A DNA stretch of 32,313 nucleotides from NCBI GenBank assembly GCA_015063585.1, contig SVTW01000024.1, forward strand, positions 1 through 32,313, given 5' to 3'. The notes under the pieces are model-generated. The model ran no database searches. It saw nothing but the letters and a program-made list of their open reading frames with translations, and was not told the origin of the DNA. Positions 18,624-27,050 of this stretch are shown piece after piece. Each line of letters begins with the position of its first letter. Within the stretch, counting starts at the first letter, position 1. This DNA is from Oscillospiraceae bacterium (GTDB taxonomy: Bacteria; Bacillota; Clostridia; Oscillospirales; CAG-272). The position numbers and the translations under genes were made by a program.

Positions 18624-20093
18624 TCAGTTCTCATCCCCGTCGGTATAAACGCCTTTGGCGCGAAGCATGTTATGCTTGATATCCCAAAGCTTTTGTGACA
18701 GGTCAACGTAATAATTATGCGGGTTGCTGAAGCGGCGAACCTCATCCCACATACCTGCGATCTCATCGGCACAGTGCTGACGGATCTGTGCAAGCGTGGG
18801 AAGCGTATACACCTGTTCTCCGTTTTTGAAAATCGGTTGGAGAAGCTCCTCTGCGGTAAAATTCTCAAGCGTTTTCCGCTTCCACGTGTGATGCGGATCA
18901 AAAATTTCAAGCGGCTTGGTATCGTCAATCGTTTCGTCCCAAACGCAGAGCAGATCTACCTCTGCTTTTCCCGTGTCACGTCCGCGCAGACGATAGATCT
19001 TTTTGAAATGCGGAGTCGTAATTTTGCCTACATTCTCGCTGATCTTGATTTTCGGTTTGATCGATCCGTCCGCGCGCTCTACCGCGCAAAGCTTATACAC
19101 GCCGCCGAAAACAGGGTCGCTCTTGGCGGTGATCAAGCGCTCGCCAACGCCGAATGCGTCCACCTCTGCCCCCTGTCGGATCAGCTCACGGATCAGATAT
19201 TCATCAAGAGAGTTGGAAATGACGATCCGACACTCGGTCCAGCCTGCGTCATCCAGCATTTTACGAACCTTTTTGGTCAGATAAGTAATATCGCCCGAGT
19301 CGATTCGGATACCGCACTTGCGAATCCCCTTGGGGGCTAACACCTCGTTAAATACGCGAATCGCATTCGGGATTCCCGATTCAACAACGTTATAGGTATC
19401 CACCAGGAGCGTGGCATTGTTGGGATAGATCTCACAGTAGGTTTTGAACGCCTCATATTCCGAATCAAACATCTGTACCCAAGAATGTGCCATCGTTCCG
19501 GTTGCGGGAACCCCGTAAACCTGATCGGTGATCGTGCAGGCGGTTGCGTTGACACCGCCGATATATGCGGCGCGCGCGCCCAAAATTGCGGCGTCCGCTC
19601 CCTGCGCCCGTCTGGAGCCAAACTCACTGATTGCTCTTCCCTTTGCGGCACGCGTAAGTCTTGCCGCCTTGGTGGCGATCAAGGATTGATGGTTGATCAT
19701 CATTAAAACGTAAGTTTCGATAAACTGTGCCTCGATCGCGCGTCCGCGCACGATCATCAAAGGCTCACCCGGGAACACAACGGTGCCTTCGGGAATGGCC
19801 CAGATATCACCGCGGAAACGGAAATCCTTTAGAAATGCAAGGAAAGACTCCGAGAAGCAGCCTTTGGAGCGCAAAAATGCAATGTCGTCCTCTGTAAAGT
19901 GCAGATTTTTGATATATTCCACTACTTGCTCAAGCCCCGCTACCACGGCAAAGCCGCCGTTGTCGGGATTGTTGCGATAAAACACGTCAAAATAAACGAT
20001 CTTATCGCTCATACCGCATTCAAAATAACCATTGCTCATGGTCAGTTCGTAGAAATCACAGAGCATCGTCAAATTTCTGGATATGTCTTTCAT
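18624..20093 (-). CDS. pncB: Nicotinate phosphoribosyltransferase
   Basis: TMLCDFYELTMSNGYF, EFGSRRAQGADAAILGARAAYIGG, GTMAHSWVQMF, RIDSGDITYLTKKVRKMLD. Confidence 0.95.
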   Translation of the reverse strand: MKDISRNLTMLCDFYELTMSNGYFECGMSDKIVYFDVFYRNNPDNGGFAVVAGLEQVVEYIKNLHFTEDDIAFLRSKGCFSESFLAFLKDFRFRGDIWAIPEGTVVFPGEPLMIVRGRAIEAQFIETYVLMMINHQSLIATKAARLTRAAKGRAISEFGSRRAQGADAAILGARAAYIGGVNATACTITDQVYGVPATGTMAHSWVQMFDSEYEAFKTYCEIYPNNATLLVDTYNVVESGIPNAIRVFNEVLAPKGIRKCGIRIDSGDITYLTKKVRKMLDDAGWTECRIVISNSLDEYLIRELIRQGAEVDAFGVGERLITAKSDPVFGGVYKLCAVERADGSIKPKIKISENVGKITTPHFKKIYRLRGRDTGKAEVDLLCVWDETIDDTKPLEIFDPHHTWKRKTLENFTAEELLQPIFKNGEQVYTLPTLAQIRQHCADEIAGMWDEVRRFSNPHNYYVDLSQKLWDIKHNMLRAKGVYTDGDEN

Positions 20094-20134
20094 ATTCTTC
20101 TTCCTTTCATCGGAGAGATGGTTTCGTTTTATTC

Positions 20135-20163
20135 AGTATATCACATTCTTTTTCTTTTTTCAA
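20135..20163 (-). promoter_or_regulatory. Promoter for pncB
   Basis: Minus strand TTGAAA, 17 nt, TATACT. Confidence 0.75.
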
Positions 20164-20194
20164 GAGCATGTGCAAAAAATGCGGAAACATGCTC
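20164..20194. other. Inverted repeat between the polysaccharide deacetylase stop and the pncB promoter; possible weak terminator
   Basis: GAGCATG (20164-20170) / CATGCTC (20188-20194). No strong T-run follows on the minus strand. Confidence 0.45.
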
Positions 20195-20201
20195 AAAAAA
20201 A

Positions 20202-20909
20202 TCAATCAAAGAGCAAAACCTCGCGGTTTGTTCCGTAGAAAATCTCCTCACGTCCTGCAATCTTGCAGCAAAATGCCTCAAATTGCGCCCAACGTTCGGG
20301 GTAAAGATCAAACTCATAGGAGTGTCCCCAAATATAGAACAGCATTGGATCATCGGGCTCGGCAGAGAGAAAACGGTCTGCCATGTCAAAAAGACGGTCC
20401 CATTCACCGTGATGATAAACGGTGCCGCGAAAGCGGTAAAGATCGTCATATGGTTTGAAAATTCCGGTAGTTTTGATGTCTCTCGCATAACGGATTCCCG
20501 TTTGTTCGCGTATCAATTTTGCAACACGTGCGTCGTTATTTTCGCCGCCTCCCGGATATGCCATGCCAATGACCTCATATCCAACAAGTGCGGAAAGCTT
20601 GACGCGGTCCTCTTCCACCTGCCGAATGATCTCGGTGTCATCCGTGATTTTCGGCAAGCTCGGATGTGTGAGGGTGTGCGCGGCAACCTCATGCCCCGCA
20701 TAGATCGAACGCACGTCCGAAGGTGAAACCTTGTCATGGCGAACCTTCCTGCCCTTGATCTCCAATTCTCCCGTTCTTCCCAACAGTTCGGAATTGAGAT
20801 TAAATGTGGCTTTCAGTCCATAACGGTTAAAAATTTCCACCAAACGAATATCCTGCGTCACGCCATCATCATAGCTGAATGTGATCGCCTTCTTTTTTCC
20901 TCCGTACAT
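20202..20909 (-). CDS. Polysaccharide deacetylase family protein
   Basis: AITFSYDDGVTQDIRLVEIFNRYGLKATFNLNSEL and GHEVAAHTLTHPSL. AAAGGAG before ATG at 20909 supports a shorter start than the listed 21005. Confidence 0.9.
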   Translation of the reverse strand: MYGGKKKAITFSYDDGVTQDIRLVEIFNRYGLKATFNLNSELLGRTGELEIKGRKVRHDKVSPSDVRSIYAGHEVAAHTLTHPSLPKITDDTEIIRQVEEDRVKLSALVGYEVIGMAYPGGGENNDARVAKLIREQTGIRYARDIKTTGIFKPYDDLYRFRGTVYHHGEWDRLFDMADRFLSAEPDDPMLFYIWGHSYEFDLYPERWAQFEAFCCKIAGREEIFYGTNREVLLFD

Positions 20910-20992
20910 TTCCGCTACTCCTTTATTTTTTCTAATTATAGCATATTTTCTGACAAAAAGCAAGAAAAATGTTAAATTGAACCAACGGTTGA

Positions 20993-21021
20993 TTGACAAA
21001 AACAAAAAATTCTGTTATACT
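20993..21021 (+). promoter_or_regulatory. Strong sigma-70/A-type promoter
   Basis: TTGACA (20993-20998), 17 nt, TATACT (21016-21021). Confidence 0.88.
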
Positions 21022-21094
21022 ATGTTTGTCGGTGTTTTCGGGAAGTACAACCGAGAATGCACGATCAAATTTTTTAAGAAAGGAGGCGGTCTGA

Positions 21095-21157
21095 ATGTCT
21101 AAGAAAAACAATAACGGATGTTTTACCCTCGCCTCAAAGGTGGTTCTCGCTCGATAA
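21095..21157 (+). CDS. 20-aa ORF (MSKKNNNGCFTLASKVVLAR), candidate leader peptide or small protein
   Basis: ATG at 21095, TAA at 21155-21157, strong AAAGGAGG Shine-Dalgarno upstream, canonical promoter about 75 nt upstream. Too short for the supplied ORF track. Confidence 0.7.
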   Translation: MSKKNNNGCFTLASKVVLAR

Positions 21158-21202
21158 TACGAGCATCCTTCCATTTGTTGGCAGGTTAATCCCGTGTTTT
21201 TC

Positions 21203-21239
21203 GGGTGCATCCGTACATTGTTGCGGATGCACCTTTTTT
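21203..21239 (+). terminator. Intrinsic terminator between the 20-aa ORF and the XRE gene
   Basis: GGTGCATCCG (21204-21213) / CGGATGCACC (21224-21233), then a T-run (21234-21239). Confidence 0.92.
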
Positions 21240-21276
21240 ATCCCATACTTCAGCCGAAAAAACAAGGAGATTATAC

Positions 21277-21495
21277 GTGTTAAATATGGAAAGCTTTGGC
21301 CGCAGACTTGCTTATCTGCGCCATCAACAAAATTTGACGCAACGAACGATTGCTGAACACTGTTGCGTCTCGGTTCAAGCCGTTTCCAAATGGGAACGCG
21401 GGCAATCCTGCCCCGATATTCTGATTCTTGATGAGCTTGCCTCGGTTCTCGGTGTTGAGGTGAAGGATCTCTTTTTGACAGATGACGCAGGATAA
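21277..21495 (+). CDS. Small XRE-family helix-turn-helix regulator
   Basis: FGRRLAYLRHQQNLTQRTIAEHCCVSVQAVSKWERGQSCPDILILDELASVLGVEVKDLF. AAGGAG then GTG at 21277 (alternative ATG 21286); no sensor domain. Confidence 0.9.
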   Translation: MLNMESFGRRLAYLRHQQNLTQRTIAEHCCVSVQAVSKWERGQSCPDILILDELASVLGVEVKDLFLTDDAG

Positions 21496-21496
21496 G

Positions 21497-21534
21497 AAAA
21501 AAAGAGGATCTCGTAGAGTAGATTCTCTTTTTTT
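21497..21534 (+). terminator. Terminator after the XRE gene
   Basis: AAAAAAGAGGATCT / AGATTCTCTTTTTT stem with one G-T(U) pair, followed by T-rich DNA. Confidence 0.88.
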
Positions 21535-21535
21535 C

Positions 21536-21564
21536 TTGACAATTTTGAGAAAATGTGTTATATT
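21536..21564 (+). promoter_or_regulatory. Promoter for the esterase lipoprotein gene
   Basis: TTGACA (21536-21541), 17 nt, TATATT (21559-21564). Confidence 0.85.
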
Positions 21565-21588
21565 AGAAAAAAAGAATGGAGGCTTGAA

Positions 21589-22782
21589 GTGAAAAACGTT
21601 ATTTTAAAGAAAATCCTTTCAGGCATTTTATTGCTTGCGATCTGTCTGACGCTCCCCGGGGGCCTGCTTGCATGCTCGCCTGCAAACATACCGGAAGCCC
21701 CCTCAGACACAGAATCCAATTCCGAGTCAAACACTACCGATCAGGAGGAATCGACATTGAAGGACACAACCGAAAGCACAAACGAGCAGGACAGCTCGGA
21801 TGAGACACAATCGAATGAAAAAACGATTGACCTTTACCTGATTGCGGGGCAATCAAACGCCACGGGGTGCACACAAATCAAGAAATTTTCCGATGCATAT
21901 GACTGGGCTCCTGAATTGAAGCAGGGATTTTCCAACGTACATTATGCAGGAAATTCGCGTTCCAACGGCTCTGAGCCGCGCGATCGGATCATTGCGTGGC
22001 AAAAAACAACCTTTGGATTGGGAATCGATGCGGCACACTTTGGCCCCGAAGCCGGTATGGCAAAAGCCTTGTCTGTTTACTATAATGAGGAAAGCGGAAA
22101 GCATGCGGGTATGATCAAATACGCGTTTGGCGGTTCCAGCCTTTTGAATGACACGACCGGGTCCACCGCAAAAGACGGAAACTGGGTCTCCCCCACTTAT
22201 CAAAAAACGCTCCCATCGAGTGAGGTCGTTCCCAACGTAACGGGTCAGATGTACCGTAATTTTTTAGCACAGGTAGAGAAAAACGTTTCGGAATTGATGG
22301 AATACGGCGGCTACACCTCGGTACGGATCTGCGGGCTTTATTGGATGCAGGGGTGTGCCAACAAGAGCAAACCGAACGAATATGAGCTGGCATTCAAATG
22401 CTTTGCGATCGACGTTCGCAAGGACCTTTCGGAGATCATGAAGAAATATACGGGGAGCGATGATGATTGCGGTGCCTCCAAAATGCCGATCATTGTTGGA
22501 ACCATTTCGCAAACGCAAAATCTGACAAGTGCCTCCACCGAATCGGTGAACATCACCTTTATCAACATGCAAAAAAGCTTTGCCAAGAAAATTGACAATT
22601 GCTACGTGGTAGATAATTCGGCTTACCCGATCACAGCATGGGAAAACGGCACGCAAGTAATCAAAGGAAGCGACCGTTGGCACTGGAATCAAGCTGACAT
22701 GCTGGAAATTGGAAAGAACGTGGGCGACGCGATGCTCTACTGTGCCGGCATTACAAAAACAGATCCCTTCCCTGCCTCTTAA
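21589..22782 (+). CDS. Lipoprotein with SASA-type (sialate O-acetylesterase/CE6-like) SGNH esterase domain
   Basis: Lipobox GGLLAC after a hydrophobic signal, Ser/Thr/Glu-rich linker, then IDLYLIAGQSNATG. GGAGG then GTG at 21589; listed ORF starts at 21553. Confidence 0.82.
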   Translation: MKNVILKKILSGILLLAICLTLPGGLLACSPANIPEAPSDTESNSESNTTDQEESTLKDTTESTNEQDSSDETQSNEKTIDLYLIAGQSNATGCTQIKKFSDAYDWAPELKQGFSNVHYAGNSRSNGSEPRDRIIAWQKTTFGLGIDAAHFGPEAGMAKALSVYYNEESGKHAGMIKYAFGGSSLLNDTTGSTAKDGNWVSPTYQKTLPSSEVVPNVTGQMYRNFLAQVEKNVSELMEYGGYTSVRICGLYWMQGCANKSKPNEYELAFKCFAIDVRKDLSEIMKKYTGSDDDCGASKMPIIVGTISQTQNLTSASTESVNITFINMQKSFAKKIDNCYVVDNSAYPITAWENGTQVIKGSDRWHWNQADMLEIGKNVGDAMLYCAGITKTDPFPAS

Positions 22783-22797
22783 ATTTTTACAAAAACA

Positions 22798-22845
22798 GCG
22801 GGCATCACAGCTATGATCCTCATATCTGTGATGCCCGCCTTTTTT
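22798..22845 (+). terminator. Terminator after the esterase lipoprotein gene
   Basis: 13-bp perfect stem GCGGGCATCACAG / CTGTGATGCCCGC followed by CTTTTTT. Confidence 0.93.
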
Positions 22846-22855
22846 ATAACACATA

Positions 22856-22897
22856 GGGGGTGAGTCAAATGCAAAAATGCATTTGGTACTCACCCCC
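22856..22897. repeat. Long intergenic hairpin, copy 1 of a dispersed element
   Basis: GGGGGTGAGT-CAAATGCA-AAAA-TGCATTTG-GT-ACTCACCCCC; related to the element at 31696-31734. Confidence 0.8.
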
Positions 22898-22928
22898 GAC
22901 GTTTTTGCTTTGCGGCTAAACACCGCAA

Positions 22929-22953
22929 TTTTCGACTGCTTTGCAGTCGAAAA
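22929..22953. other. Perfect inverted repeat (hairpin)
   Basis: TTTTCGACTGC-TTT-GCAGTCGAAAA, 11-bp stem with 3-nt loop. Confidence 0.85.
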
Positions 22954-22971
22954 CCGCAAATTCCGCGCTAC

Positions 22972-22996
22972 AAAAAAGCCTACCGTCGGCTTTTTT
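22972..22996 (-). terminator. Candidate terminator for the hydrogenase operon (could act in both directions)
   Basis: AAAAAAGCC-7nt-GGCTTTTTT. Confidence 0.75.
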
Positions 22997-23001
22997 GAGC
23001 A

Positions 23002-23026
23002 GAGGCTGCGCCAATGACGCAGCCTC
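23002..23026. other. Hairpin immediately 3' of hydA
   Basis: GAGGCTGCG / CGCAGCCTC with 7-nt loop. Confidence 0.75.
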
Positions 23027-23033
23027 AAAGGTC

Positions 23034-24794
23034 TTACTGATACAGACCTCTCTTAACATAGGTGGTGTGCAGGATCTCGTGTGCCTTGTGGCTGTTGGGT
23101 TCACCAAAGAACTCATCATACAGCTTCTGAACAGCGAGGTTGTCCTGAGACTTACGCAAAGAATCGTTTGCGTCGTCATTGTACAGAACAGCCGCACGAA
23201 CAGCGCGCAGGTCGGTGTTCATACGAACCGATGCGGGCTGAATGGGCTGACCGCCGCCGTTTACACAGCCGCCGGGGCATCCCATGATCTCGATGAACTG
23301 AACGTCGAGCTCGCCTGCCTTAACCTTGTTGAGCAGCTTCTTTGCCATGCCCGTGCTCGATGCAACCGCAACGTTTACGGTCAGATCGCCAAGCTTGTAG
23401 GAAGCGGTCTTAATGCCCTCGGTTCCGCGAACCTCGGTAAAGTCAACCTTCTCAAGCTTCTTGCCGAGAATAACCTCTGCTGCGTAACGGAGAGCTGCCT
23501 CCATAACACCGCCGGTTGCGCCGAAGATCGCGCCGGCACCCGATCCGATTGCGAAAGGATCGTCAAACTTCGCGTCCTCAAGAGCGCGGAAGTTGATGCC
23601 TGCCTTGTGGATCATTCTGCCAACCTCGCGAGTGGTGATCGCATAGTCAACGTCGGGAACGCCTGCTGCCGCCTGATTGGGTCTGCCAACCTCAAACTTC
23701 TTTGCGGTACAAGGAATTGCAGAAACCATCACGATATCCTTGGGATCCCAGCCCATCTTCTGTGCATAGTAGGTTTTAACCACTGCACCGAACATCTGCT
23801 GAGGAGACTTACAGGTGGAGAGATTCTCGGTGTATTCCGGGAAGTAGTGCTCGCAGTATTTGATCCATCCGGGCGAGCAGGAGGTGATCATCGGCAGTGC
23901 GCCACCGTTCTTGATTCTGCCCAGAAGCTCATTTGCTTCCTCAACGATGGTCAAGTCTGCGGTGAGGTTCATATCGTAAACGCCATCAAAGCCAAGAGCC
24001 TTGAGTGCCGCTACCATCTTGCCCTCGCAGTCGGTGCCGGGCTCGTAGCCAAAGCACTCGCCGATCTGTGCGCGCACGGAAGGTGCGGTGCAGATTACGG
24101 TGTGCTTGGTGGGATCAGCCAATGCCTCGAATACTTCGTCGGTGTCGTCTCTCTCATAAAGAGCGCCAACCGGACATGCAACGATACACTGACCGCAGTT
24201 GATACAAGAAGTATTTGCAAGTGCTTCGCCAAACTGCGAACCGATGTAGGTATCAAATCCGCGGTTGTTAGCGCCAATTACACCGATCTCCTGGATCTTT
24301 GCGCAGGTTGCAACGCAACGACGGCAAAGAACACACTTGCTGTTATCACGAATGATGGGAGAGTTCGCGTCGATTACAGACTCGGTCTTTTCCCCAACAA
24401 AGGTAGAGGAGGTTACACCATACTCGCGGCAAAGGGTTTGCAGCTCACAGTTGGTGGAGCGTACGCAAGAGAGGCAATCCTGATTGTGGTTGGAGAGCAA
24501 CAGCTCAAGGTTCATTTTGCGCGAAGCGGCGATCTTGGGCGTGTTGGTCTTGATCTCCATTCCCTCGGTACAGGGATATACGCAGGCGGTTACCATGCGC
24601 CAAGGACCAAGTGCGGGACCGCGCATTTCAGCAACCTCTACAAGGCAGAGACGGCATGCGCCGATCTCGTTGATGTCTTTCAAATAGCAGAGCGTAGGAA
24701 TATCAATATGCGCTGCTTTTGCGGCTTCCAGAACCGTGGAACCCTTGGCGACCGAATAGTTGACGCCGTTAATTTTTACATTAATCATATCCAT
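23034..24794 (-). CDS. hydA: NADH-dependent [FeFe] hydrogenase catalytic subunit (trimeric, HydA-like)
   Basis: N-terminal 2Fe-2S and 4Fe-4S regions, then TSCSPGWIKYCE, IPCTAKKFE and EIMGCPGGCVNGGGQP H-cluster motifs. Confidence 0.96.
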   Translation of the reverse strand: MDMINVKINGVNYSVAKGSTVLEAAKAAHIDIPTLCYLKDINEIGACRLCLVEVAEMRGPALGPWRMVTACVYPCTEGMEIKTNTPKIAASRKMNLELLLSNHNQDCLSCVRSTNCELQTLCREYGVTSSTFVGEKTESVIDANSPIIRDNSKCVLCRRCVATCAKIQEIGVIGANNRGFDTYIGSQFGEALANTSCINCGQCIVACPVGALYERDDTDEVFEALADPTKHTVICTAPSVRAQIGECFGYEPGTDCEGKMVAALKALGFDGVYDMNLTADLTIVEEANELLGRIKNGGALPMITSCSPGWIKYCEHYFPEYTENLSTCKSPQQMFGAVVKTYYAQKMGWDPKDIVMVSAIPCTAKKFEVGRPNQAAAGVPDVDYAITTREVGRMIHKAGINFRALEDAKFDDPFAIGSGAGAIFGATGGVMEAALRYAAEVILGKKLEKVDFTEVRGTEGIKTASYKLGDLTVNVAVASSTGMAKKLLNKVKAGELDVQFIEIMGCPGGCVNGGGQPIQPASVRMNTDLRAVRAAVLYNDDANDSLRKSQDNLAVQKLYDEFFGEPNSHKAHEILHTTYVKRGLYQ

Positions 24795-24813
24795 TGTCCA
24801 CAATTCTCCTTTC

Positions 24814-26640
24814 TTATTGTTTCGAAATCGCTTTGAACTTACAGGTGGGTACGCATGCGCCGCACTTCACGCACTTCGTGCTGTCGATAGCAAAGGAAGC
24901 GAGCTTGTGACCGGGAGCAACGTAGTCGGTTCTTGCGATTGCAGATGCGGGACACTGCTTAGCGCACATGCCGCAACCGATACACTTATCGGCATCAATC
25001 ACAAACTGAACCAGCTTCTTACATACGCCTGCGGGACACTTCTTGTCCACGATATGAGCGATATATTCTTCTCTGAAGTAACGGAGCGTCGAGAGAACGG
25101 GGTTCGGAGCTGTCTGACCCAGACCGCAAAGAGATGCGGACTTGATGTAGTTTGCAAGCTCTTCCATTCTGTCAAGGTCCTCAAGCTCACCGTTGCCCGA
25201 AATAACCTTATCGAGCAGCTCAAGCAATCTCTTGGTACCAACACGGCAAGGCGTACATTTACCGCAGGATTCATCAACCGTAAAGTCGAGGAAGAAGCGA
25301 GCAATGTCAACCATGCAGTTGTCCTCGTCCATAACGATCAGACCGCCCGATCCCATCATCGAACCGATTTCAAGCAGGTTGTCGTAGTCGATGGGAGTGT
25401 CGATCAGATGCGCGGGGATACATCCACCGGAAGGACCGCCGGTTTGTGCTGCCTTGAACTTCTTGCCGTTCGGAATGCCGCCACCGATCTCCTCGATGAT
25501 CTGACGGAGCGTTGTTCCCATAGGAACCTCAACCAGACCGGTGTTCTTGATCTTACCGCCAAGTGCGAATACCTTCGTACCCTTGGATTTCTCGGTACCC
25601 ATAGAACGGAACCAATCCACACCGTTGACGATGATCTGCGGAATGTTTGCGTAGGTCTCAACGTTATTCAGAACGGTGGGACGGCCAAACAGACCCTTGA
25701 CTGCAGGGAACGGAGGACGGGGACGAGGCTCACCGCGCTTACCCTCGATAGAGGTCATCAGAGCGGTCTCCTCACCACATACGAACGCGCCTGCGCCGAG
25801 ACGGATTTCAAGATTGAAGTTAAAGTCGGTGCCGAAAATGTTGTTTCCGAGCAGACCGTATTCCTTAGCCTGATCGATTGCGATCTGGAGGCGGTTTACA
25901 GCGATCGGGTACTCTGCGCGAACGTAAACGTAACCCTGATCTGCGCCGATTGCATAACCGGCAATTGCCATAGCCTCGATCAATGCGTGGGGGTCACCCT
26001 CGAGGATCGAACGGTCCATAAATGCACCTGGGTCACCCTCGTCGGCATTACAGCAAACGTACTTCTGAACCTGTCCGCGGTTTCCGGAAGCAAACTTCCA
26101 CTTCATACCGGTCGGGAAGCCTGCGCCTCCGCGTCCGCGAAGTCCGGAATCGAGAATGGTCTGAATCACTTCGTCGGGGGTCATTTCGGTCAGCACCTTA
26201 CCAAGTGCTGCGTAACCGTCCATAGCGATATATTCTTCAATGTTTTCGGGGTTGATCACACCGCAGTTACGGAGTGCAACGCGCTTCTGCGACTTATAGA
26301 AAATGGTGTCGCTGAGAGCTGCGTGCGCTTCTTCCTTGCTTTCTGCCTCGGCTCCGGTGTCATTGTAAACCAGTCTTTCAACAATACGGCCCTTGAGCAA
26401 ATGCTCGCTGGTGATCTCTGCAACGTCTTCAACCGTTACGTTGCTGTAGAAGGTTCCGTCGGGGTAAACGATAACAACGGGACCGAGTGCGCAAAGACCG
26501 AAGCAACCGGTCTGAACGACCTTTACCTCTGCTTCCAAGCCGTTCTTTTTGATTTCAGATTCAAAAGCGGCTTGAATCTTGGGGCTTCCGGAAGAAGTAC
26601 AACCGGTACCGCCACATACCAATACGTGAGAACGAATCAT
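24814..26640 (-). CDS. hydB: HydB/NuoF-like NADH-binding subunit of the [FeFe] hydrogenase
   Basis: N-terminal thioredoxin-like 2Fe-2S, GRGGAGFPTGMKW, SCGKCTPCRVG, C-terminal CIGCGMCAKQCP and CVKCGACVPTCK clusters. Confidence 0.96.
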   Translation of the reverse strand: MIRSHVLVCGGTGCTSSGSPKIQAAFESEIKKNGLEAEVKVVQTGCFGLCALGPVVIVYPDGTFYSNVTVEDVAEITSEHLLKGRIVERLVYNDTGAEAESKEEAHAALSDTIFYKSQKRVALRNCGVINPENIEEYIAMDGYAALGKVLTEMTPDEVIQTILDSGLRGRGGAGFPTGMKWKFASGNRGQVQKYVCCNADEGDPGAFMDRSILEGDPHALIEAMAIAGYAIGADQGYVYVRAEYPIAVNRLQIAIDQAKEYGLLGNNIFGTDFNFNLEIRLGAGAFVCGEETALMTSIEGKRGEPRPRPPFPAVKGLFGRPTVLNNVETYANIPQIIVNGVDWFRSMGTEKSKGTKVFALGGKIKNTGLVEVPMGTTLRQIIEEIGGGIPNGKKFKAAQTGGPSGGCIPAHLIDTPIDYDNLLEIGSMMGSGGLIVMDEDNCMVDIARFFLDFTVDESCGKCTPCRVGTKRLLELLDKVISGNGELEDLDRMEELANYIKSASLCGLGQTAPNPVLSTLRYFREEYIAHIVDKKCPAGVCKKLVQFVIDADKCIGCGMCAKQCPASAIARTDYVAPGHKLASFAIDSTKCVKCGACVPTCKFKAISKQ

Positions 26641-26658
26641 GAAAATGACACCTCCAAA

Positions 26659-27033
26659 TTATGCATTCTTTGCGGCAGTGATGGTGTATTCGGTTACAAC
26701 CTTGCCGCCTTTAATATGCTCTTTCAGCACTTTCTCTGCTTTTTCAACGGTCATCTTCACATAGGTGACCTTTTCCTTACCCGATGCGTAAACCTCTACG
26801 ATCGGCTCGTACTGACAAAGACCAATGCATCCGGTCTGCGATACGCTAACGGTGCTGTTCAGTCCTTCCTTCTCTACGCCCTCTACAAGAGCATTGAGAA
26901 CGGGACGTGCACCGGCAGCAATTCCGCAGGTTGCCATACCAACCACGATTCTCGTGTCGGTACTGCCTTCACGGAGCACGATCTTGTCCTTCATTTTTTC
27001 TCTGATCGCTGCAAGCTCTGCCAAAGATTTCAT
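26659..27033 (-). CDS. Thioredoxin-like (2Fe-2S) ferredoxin domain protein
   Basis: GMATCGIAAGARPVLNAL and VSQTGCIGLCQYEPIVEV. Confidence 0.88.
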   Translation of the reverse strand: MKSLAELAAIREKMKDKIVLREGSTDTRIVVGMATCGIAAGARPVLNALVEGVEKEGLNSTVSVSQTGCIGLCQYEPIVEVYASGKEKVTYVKMTVEKAEKVLKEHIKGGKVVTEYTITAAKNA

Positions 27034-27050
27034 TGTTTCAGTTCCTTCCT

